A stretch of 64,000 nucleotides of DNA from Brachypodium distachyon. Its lineage: Eukaryota; Streptophyta; Magnoliopsida; Poales; Poaceae. Within the stretch, counting starts at the first letter, position 1, and the number at the start of each line of letters is the position of its first letter. Both the position numbers and the translations under genes were made by a program. Under the pieces are notes generated by a model. The model saw nothing but the letters and a program-made list of their open reading frames with translations, was not told the DNA's origin and made no database searches. Positions 56,410 to 64,000 of this stretch are shown in pieces. The stretch spans positions 41,133,237 to 41,197,236 of the forward strand of contig NC_016133.3 of the NCBI RefSeq assembly GCF_000005505.3. The letters are read 5' to 3'.

Positions 56410-58269
56410 TATTTAATTTTGGATTGATTGCACGTACTTCTCTTCCAGTGTAATGGATTCATGGAGTATATAAGCTTAGTTAATTTGGTTGGGTCCATGT
56501 GAAAGAGAAAAGAAAGTGAAGAACTGTACATGGATGGATAGATTCCAGCTGCTAAACTTCGGGGCATAAATGATCACGTAAATGCCACCCGGAAAGTTTT
56601 CTTATAAAAAAATTACAACGTTGATGCACCATGCGTTTACCATGTCTTAAAATTTTCAGACCTAAGTAAGATTCACAGATCAAGAAACAAGATTGGCGAG
56701 TTAGGCTGTGAAAAATGTCAATATATACTCTTCGATTTCATATATATTTTTTTGAGAAAAAACTCTTCGATTTCATAGGTGATTAGCAAATTAGGCCGCG
56801 CCCATGCCGTGCTGGCTGCGGCCCATCATTTCTGTGCCGTGCGTGCCACGCCGGCCCACATGTATCTAAGGAGAAAAAGCCCAACCCACTAGATGTCTCG
56901 TTTCTGGCCTAGCCATGCCGGGTCGGCAAGAAATATCCAGCCCGATGGGAGCAGGCAAGCGGCAAAGCCCCGTCCGTCCCTCGGTTTCCAGCTCCCGCCA
57001 TGTTGGCTCTTCCGATCAAAATTGCCTTCCGATCAAAATCATAAGACCCAAACATTTCACTGGATAACCGCCCTCTAGCCCACGCCCGCCCTCTAGCCGT
57101 CCAGCAGCAAATTTTTCATAAACCCCCGCAGCCGAACGTATCTCTTCCAACACGCCCGTCCTATATTTATTTTTTCAAGAAAATATAGTCGATTGGCATT
57201 TGATTAGGAATAAGAGTTTAAATAATTACAAGCGGTGACAACACAAAAAGAGTCAAGGGGCAACAATTCGCAGCAGCAACAACAGCCTGTACTAATCGCC
57301 TCGCACAACACCTAGTCGCCACTAGCACCGTCGCTTAGCTGGGAAATACGTCTCCGACATCATTTCACGTGTGTCTGCGAGTGGGCCCGACCTATTAGAA
57401 TGGTGTCAAAATCTTAAATGGGGTAAAATATGAAAATTTTGGTGCTAAATGGGGTAAAATTAGAGAATTTTCATTAAATGGGGTAATTGCTGTCAAGAAT
57501 TTTAAAGTTAGGGGTAAAAATTGGAATTTACACTCAGATAAGTAAGATGCAGTTTAAGGAACATAAATTAGAACGTAACCTTATCATTGTGGAAAACTCA
57601 GATTTAAAATTAAATCTTACATAGATGGAGCTTTTTTTTTTACATCGATCCTAATTGATAGAGTATAAATTAGACCGAACCAGAAGGTTGACGTTCGTCT
57701 AGGGACAGAATTAATGACGGCATCCGAGATACCTACTGTGCTAAAATTAATATGTCGATGCATCTCTGCAGACGATCTCAACGGAAGATTAGCACTTCTC
57801 TGCACCAACTACCGAGACAGACAGACAGACATGGCCACTGGATCAGAGCACACCTTTATGTACCTATATTGCCTTCTAAGAGAACTAGGTTTAATAATGG
57901 TTTATACCTAATGAAAAAGCTGAAGTAGCACTTTCAAGAATTGATAGACCTCAGAATTAATGGTTCACCTAATGATCTGCAAAGCTTCTTACTTTTTTCT
58001 CCAACTGAACAATTTCCTTTCAAGCCAATTCTGCTAAGGCGCGACCGTGCGTGCGACCGCAAAGCTGCGCGTACGGCTGAGTGGCATAGCAGTGCATCCA
58101 TGCTAACTAGTACGTAGAGTATTTGTAGGAATTGAAACTTTGAAAAGTTGTAACTTTTAAACCGTGTACTCGATTTATGATCCGTTTCTAGGGTTAGATT
58201 TATCTCGACGAGATCTTCAAAATTAGATCTCATATTAATAGATTTTGATAACTTTTTTTCTACCGTAAA

Positions 58270-58560
58270 AGTTACCATGTGATAAGATACGAAGTTGTCA
58301 CCCCATCAGTAATAAGTTACCGCTTGACAGCTTCATAGAAAATAGGGTGGTAACTTGTGCATTAAAGCTACCATCCAATAATATATAAAGTTACCACCAC
58401 ACTAATAATAAGTTACCATGGCAACTTCGTTCGCTGTAGGTGGCAATTTGTGCATCAAATTTACCATCAAAAAAATACATGAAGTTACCACCGGGCACTA
58501 ATAATAAGTGACCATGGCAACTTCGAGCAGAATAGGATGGTAACTTGTCGTGTGGTAACA
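58270..58560. repeat. Minisatellite-like array built on AAGTTACCA/GGTAACTT
   Basis: Units of about 95-115 bp recur: AAGTTACCACC, CACTAATAATAAGT.ACCATGGCAACTTCG, then GGTGG(T/C)AA(C/T)TTGTGCAT. About three units are clear. The motif AAGTTACCA and its inverse alternate, so the strand could fold into several hairpins. Confidence 0.7.
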
Positions 58561-60546
58561 AAAGGTTCGAAAATAAGATGTCCGAGGGGGATGTAGTTTT
58601 GAAGCCCTCGGCGATATGAAGCTAACGGTGAAAATGGATTATGAATCGTACAAATGATTTGTGCTACAAAACATTTTGAAACTACAAAAATTAACTAGTA
58701 TAAAAATAACAAGTACATGCCTAGATGCCTACCGATATCTCTAATCACACAATGTCTAATTGCTATGCATCTAATTTATGCATGCATGCATGCATTGTCT
58801 TTGTGTCCAGCACACCCATGCACATGTTGGCTAATCAAAACCGGTCGCGCTGGGGAACAAAATAAAGAACGGTCACGCATTATGTTTTAGGTTTGTGTTA
58901 TTATAATACTCCGGGAGTGGCAATTTCTTAACCAACATAGAAATAGTTATTTCTAAGTAATGCATGTTTTTATAGCAGTAATGCTAATAATCCATTGACT
59001 TTTGATGTACTAAAACACATCTGCTTTCGATGGCATGCATATTTTTCAAATTAATTTCCACCTGGACACTAGAAATATTTGCATTTTACTTGCATCATCA
59101 AGTGAGTTGTGCTTCTCCAATAGGTAACGGGGCTGGTTACAGTTTGTTGGTCTACTGGTTTTACAATCAAACATATATTGATACCTACAAGATTTTCCTC
59201 TCTACGGATTTCCGTAGCAGCGCATGGGTTTCTTCGGGTATTTTCGACAGCCTTAGCAAGGGGTAAGAAACTAAGAATAACCAATAAAGTTGCTGAGTAG
59301 CCTTCGTCAATTATATGACTTATGGGCCTTATGGCAGTACCAAAAGGATTACTAGTGGAGTAGTACAACTTATTAGGCAGACATTGCACCTAGAAGGAAC
59401 AATCAGTTAACCTAAAACAGATGTTTTCTTGGTGTATCCATGCCAAAAAATATTCGATAGCGAAACGCTACCATACAATATCGACCTATATAGACAGGTA
59501 GCTCATAGATAACCAATATAGACATATGCATGCACTTCTATGCTAATAAATTGGAGTCCACGTGTGCCCTTTGGGCTATCATTACTTTCCCTTTCCTTTT
59601 TCAATTGATGACCAAGCCTTCAGCTTTTCTCTTTGTTTTCGTCAGTTCACCATCATTATTAATCTATTTTTATGCAAATTATTTTGTTGGCTGCATTCAG
59701 CAAACACTCTTCAAAGAGTACTTACGCTCTTTCATCTCAAGCGGCAAATTATTGCACCGTCTGATTAGAGACTGATTAGAGCAAATACCTGATCCACTAA
59801 TCAGCAAAAAATATAATTTATCAATGCAGCATATAAATTAATTAATCGCTAGGCAGATGGACTCGACCTTCCATGTTTTATCACATCTCTTTGTGTTAAG
59901 CAGAACCTCTTTCCTACGCAACTAATCCTTTCCTTAACGGTAATTGGATTCCCAGATCGCCAGCAGCACCGTTGATTGTCTTAGCAACAGTTTTTACCTG
60001 CTCCGTGATTCCAAGAGTATCTATGAGCTAGTACCTGTCAAGAGACGTTTTGACAAAGTAAGAATGTCAGGTCCACATATATACTGGTGGACAAGATAAA
60101 AAATAATCCACTATCATGCAATGCAAATGGAGGGATCGAGGTCTCCCGAAGATGGCAGACCAACTGTGAAAGAGACTGTTGCTTTGTAGAGACAAAGAGA
60201 GACGTGCTGTGGACCCCGGTTTGGATTTAGCGAATAAAGACAGCTCTTGCCTCTTTGGATATATGTGTGTACGTATATTATATAAATATATCACTTTGTT
60301 TTTTTACTTCATTAGTTATCATATCATACTCAAAGTGAATTGCACCAAAAAGATTCAACGTAGTACACTCTTTTTTGTTATATACAACACTTCTATTCCA
60401 TTTTTACGTGTGCAAAAAGGTATATTGCAAAAAAACAGCAAATAAAAATGAGTTTTTTGCGCAACTCGTTCTGTAGTTCTTTGTGATTAGTATTAGAGTA
60501 TGTGAAAAATGATGAAGCATAATACATGCGTCCAAAGGTGGGAGTA

Positions 60547-60775
60547 CATATGCGAAAGTGGTTGGTTTCTTGTGGTGGAATCAGCCCACCCAGGTTCAAG
60601 TCTCCGACTTGACATGGGTGCTCACATTTTTTTGAATTTATTTCAGGACCTAACCGGCGTCTCAAGATGATGTGCCGGACCAGTCTCTCGGAGCAGGACC
60701 TAACCGGCGTCTCAAGATGATGTGTGCGTGGTTGCGAGCGTCTACGTCTGTACTGTGTTTCTTCAAAGAAAAAAA
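60547..60775 (+). mobile_element. SINE retrotransposon with poly(A) tail, about 229 bp
   Basis: Flanked by a perfect 13-bp target duplication, AAAGGTGGGAGTA (60534-60546 and 60776-60788). It has an internal Pol III B-box-like GGTTCAAGTCT near 60592, then TTTGAATTTATTTCAGGA as in grass SINEs, and ends CTTCAAAG plus a run of A. A 31-base segment (60644-60674) is repeated after 50 bases (60694-60724), so this copy, or its source, carries an internal duplication. It is inserted about 260 bp before the NPF start codon, probably in promoter or leader. Confidence 0.85.
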
Positions 60776-61036
60776 AAAGGTGGGAGTAGTGTGCGTGTGA
60801 GCGCGCGCGAGAGAGATATCCATCGTCTGTTCTAGCTAAAAACCTGGACTCAAAGAGTTCAGCCAACAGAAATGCAGCCACACAGTCTCTCTCTTGCTTA
60901 GAACTCTGTGCGTCTCTCTTTTAAAACACTTAGACATCAAGCAAAGAACAGAACATCAAACTAACTTTTTAGGTGCTTGCCTGCAAATTCCGGTGCTGCT
61001 GAGTAGCCCTCCTTCGGTTTCATCTTCCAGGCAGGC

Positions 61037-63617
61037 ATGGAAGCAGCAGATGAGGAAAGGCCCCTGCTTCATGTCCAACCTTATCCTCAGGTATTATCTT
61101 CTCTTCTTTTCTCTTATGTCTTGATGACTGCATGATCATATGAGAGGGACAAAGAGAGGGCAGATATGCTGTCAAATAAGAACATAAGAGAGTAATTTTC
61201 AGTTCTTCTCAACTCCCTGCAAAAATTTACAGTCCCACATTCCAAACTTGATATTCTCGAATTGTACTGTAGGATGTAGGTTCAGAATATACCAGCGATG
61301 GGTCGGTTGATATCAACAAACAGCCTGCTCTGAAGCGAAACACAGGCAATTGGAGGGCATGCTCCATGATTTTAGGTACAACACAATTCATGTGAAGTGC
61401 CCCTGTTTTGCTCTTGTTTTCTGACAGGCTAAATACCCGAACACATCATAGGTGTTGAGTTCTGCGAATGCATGGCCTTCTTCGCTATCGCAAGGAATTT
61501 AGTAAGCTATCTCACCACTGTGCTCCACGAAAGCAAGGTCACTGCTGCGCGGAATGTCTCTGCCTGGGCCGGCACATGCTTCCTCACACCACTTATTGGA
61601 GCCTTCTTAGCAGACACTTATCTGGGAAGATACTTGACAATGGTTGTTTCGCTCCCTGTCTACTTCGTTGTAAGTACAACACAGCTAACCAGTCTGATTT
61701 GTATTGTCTGATACCTGCAACTCCGAAGTCTGAACACTTCCTTTTGTCAGGGAATGCTCGTTCTCACAGTTTCAGCATCAGTCCCAACATCTTACTACAC
61801 TGGTGATGTTCACCGCACCGTCATCTACCTAGGAATCTATATTGCTGCACTTGGCAGCGGCGGTATCAAACCCTGTGCGTCAGCATTTGGGGCTGACCAA
61901 TTTGATAGCGCTGACCCGATGGAGCTAGCGAAGAAGGCCTCATTCTTCAACTGGTACTACTTCTTGATCACCTTCAGCTCCCTTCTGTCAAGCACGGTGC
62001 TTGTTTGGTTGCAGGACAATGTTGGGTGGGGGATCAGCTTTGCAATCCCAGCAGTGCTCATGGCCTTGGGCCTCACAGTACTTGTTAGCGGCTCAAGGGT
62101 GTACAGGTTTAGGAAACTGAGAGTAAGCCCATTCACGAGTATTTGTCAGGTGGTCGTTGCAGCTGTCAGGAAGTGGCATGTGCAATTGCCGGATGATATC
62201 TCACTGTTGTATGAGCTAGCGAGTTCCTCGTTAACACCTGAAGCAAGTCACAAAATTCAACATACGAATCAATTCAGGTACTTCAATTATTGAAAATGAA
62301 AGTTGAGTTACAGTCTAAATTTGACATTTGAAAGCAGTTGACTTGCATTGAGCTTTTGTTAGCTAAATAAGCAGTTGTGTGCGTTGTCTTTCCATAGCTG
62401 TTAGGAATCGGTCTTCATGTGATCCGGTTTTTCCGTTTTTCTGTTTAGCACGAAGCCAGCGTCGTTGTACTGTGCCGTGCGTGTAGATCGCTCGGTCGTG
62501 GGATGGCACGATCACGTAGGGGAGTCTTTTCCGGAGCAGTTTCTTTCCGTTGAGAATAAATAGAACAAACGAAAAGCAGCAAGGAGTTGCGCTGCACAAA
62601 AATCTCCCGAGTCTCTCTGTGTGTTCGATCGTCTTCTGAATTTCATAGAGAGTTTAGCACTTGAGAGAAGTGAGAGCCACCATAGTCTACAGCTATGACA
62701 TTTTACAACTGAAAAGTACAACGATGAACATGAAATGAACTATTGTATAAAATACTACCTCTTATAATTATGTAATTGTATTCTTCAGGTTCCTTGACAA
62801 GGCTGCCATTGTGCTGCCCCCGTCAGCCAAGACATTAATGGTGCCGCCAATGTGTCCGTGGAGGCTCTGCACAGTGACACAAGTTGAGGAGCTGAAGATA
62901 CTGCTACGAATGTTCCCCGTCTGGGCATCCTTCGTGATCTTCTATGCAGTCGCTGGGCAGACGACATCGACATTTATCGAGCAGGGGATGGTCATGGACA
63001 ACCGTGTTGGTCCTTTTGCAATCCCACCTGCCTCCCTCTCTATCATTAGTGTGTTCAGTGTACTTATCTGGGTCCCCGTCTACGAAACTGTGTTAGTGCC
63101 ACTCGCACGGCGTTACACTGGCAAGGAAAAGGGATTCTCGCAGGCGCAGCGCCTTGGAATTGGCTTTGCACTGTCCACGCTGACCATGGTCTACTCAGCA
63201 GTGCTCGAGATGAAGAGGCTGGCAATGGCACAAGCCAGCGGCCTTGCCAACGAGAATGTGCCCACGAGAATGAGCATTCTGTGGCAAGGGCCATCATATG
63301 TTATGCTTGGTGCAGCTGAGGTTTTTGCCAGTATCGGCATGACGGAGTTCTTCTACGATCAGGCCCCATACTCCATGAAGAGCCTCTGTGCAGCGCTCGC
63401 GCAGCTTGCGATAGCGTCCGGAGCATACTTCAATACGATCATGTTTGCTGCTGTCGCAGTGGCCACGACACAGGGCGGGGCACCTGGGTGGATCCCAGAC
63501 AACCTGAACGAAGGCCATTTGGACTATTTCTTCTGGATGATGGCCACTCTTAGCTTATTGAATCTGGCGCAATTTGTGCACAACTCCTTGCGGTTTAGAG
63601 TGAAGACAGCTTCTTGA
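61037..63617 (+). CDS. NRT1/PTR family (NPF) proton-coupled transporter, 576 aa, five exons
   Basis: Exons 61037-61090, 61273-61375, 61452-61669, 61751-62277 and 62789-63617 join in frame to 576 residues, normal for the family. The signature SGGIKPCASAFGADQFD is intact. About 12 membrane segments with a central hydrophilic loop can be seen, and the EGHLDYFFWMMA stretch typical of the C-terminal half is present. Family members carry nitrate, di/tripeptides, hormones or other metabolites across plasma or vacuolar membranes, usually with protons. In TM1 the family's ExxE[K/R] motif reads E55-F-C-E58-C59: the basic residue is replaced by Cys (codon TGC at 61469-61471). This could change proton coupling. 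NPF8-like or NPF5-like is my guess, but the substrate cannot be inferred. A SINE lies just upstream. Confidence 0.95.
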
Positions 63618-64000
63618 CCCGAAACAGGGGAGACTAGATAGTACCTTATATTTTTTTTATTGCAGTACTGTTGCTGCTTAACATATGTCATAATGACAGA
63701 TAATAAGGTTTCTAAATTGACATGTTATCAATACATCGTCAAACTTGCATAGAAAAGTATTGTAGGTAAGGTGTCCAACAAAATGATAAGGGCAAAATGG
63801 ATTTGAGGATAGCCTGGAACTGAAATTGCCCAAAGAGCTGGGTTCCAAAACTATGATTAACAATAGCAGCAGCAGCTTCAGAATTATTCATTTTCTAAAG
63901 AAGCTTCAGAAATATACATACGGGCTTATAAGAATCCTCCAGTTACCTGAGCATCAGATGCGACTTCCTCTGCCCATATTTCCTTGCATGGGCAAATCGC
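63618..64000. other. NPF 3'UTR and window end
   Basis: Likely 3'UTR then AT-rich spacer. No gene begins before the window ends. Confidence 0.5.

Larger units (their letters stand above)
56271..60533. other. Long intergenic region before the NPF gene
   Basis: About 4.3 kb, mostly AT-rich. It has one MITE at its left edge and a minisatellite-like array at 58270-58560. An AAATGGGGTAA motif is repeated three times at about 57415-57485. Frames at 59030-59266 and 59530-59775 have no motif I recognise. Confidence 0.5.

Noticed and set aside
59030..59775. Two frames of about 80 codons upstream of the NPF gene
   Set aside because: Hydrophobic but AT-rich, with no similarity to the NPF protein or other family I know and no leader signals.
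60580..60610. tRNA gene suggested by GGTTCAAGTCT
   Set aside because: No cloverleaf can be drawn; the B-box belongs to the SINE.
1..64000. CRISPR arrays, operons, prophage or viral genes
   Set aside because: The window is plant nuclear DNA; repeats are diverged or transposon-derived, and no such genes are present.
1..64000. Intact LTR retrotransposons
   Set aside because: I saw no paired long direct repeats with TG...CA ends and no protease, reverse transcriptase or integrase motifs.

Overview
This is a eukaryotic nuclear window from a flowering plant, almost certainly a grass (Poaceae). I infer a small-genome pooid of the Brachypodium kind. The grounds are very GC-rich 5' gene ends, GT-AG introns, grass-type Stowaway MITEs (TA target sites, ends like CTCCCTCCGTTCC), a CACTA element, a hAT element, a SINE, and about one gene per 7 kb. 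No bacterial, organellar or viral coding sequence was seen.

Nine protein genes can be supported. Left to right: (1) a five-exon DNA-3-methyladenine glycosylase I (TAG) family protein, 8474-10813 +; (2) a single-coding-exon phosphatidylinositol 4-kinase gamma with one ubiquitin-like domain, 12348-14264 -, with a 1.4-kb 5'UTR intron; (3) an eleven-exon BIM-type bHLH factor (brassinosteroid branch), 25773-31125 +; (4) a Dof zinc-finger factor, 34240-35013 +; (5) an RRM protein resembling the 68-kDa subunit of cleavage factor Im, 40404-42170 -; (6) a classical GPI-type arabinogalactan protein (AGP), 44010-44579 +; (7) a one-domain fasciclin-like AGP, 45577-46383 +; (8) a 72-residue Ala/Pro-rich AG-peptide-like secreted protein, 51146-51364 +; (9) a 97-residue secreted peptide precursor with two exact GLPVDPTPD repeats, 55977-56270 +; and a tenth, (10) a five-exon NRT1/PTR (NPF) transporter, 61037-63617 +. 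Genes 6 to 9 form a run of four same-strand, intronless, signal-peptide-bearing, Ala/Pro-rich genes in 12 kb. This is the most interesting gene-level pattern here.

The space between genes is rich in mobile elements whose ends can be placed to the base: a 2,056-bp hAT element with a perfect 8-bp target duplication (16806-18861); a 2,624-bp CACTA element with a 3-bp duplication and an internal 325-bp tandem array (52330-54953); a MULE-like foldback element with a second inverted-repeat element nested in it (48573-49773); a 636-bp foldback element (36733-37368); a SINE with a 13-bp target duplication and an internal duplication (60547-60775); and five Stowaway-type MITEs, two of them inside introns of the bHLH gene. 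Bases 1-8290 and 18870-25500 have no credible gene. The first carries old, diverged repeats; the second is GC-rich unique-looking sequence.

The genes do not form an operon-like unit. Gene models were built by eye from reading frames, splice sites and family motifs. All comparisons with named families are from memory of those families, not from searches.
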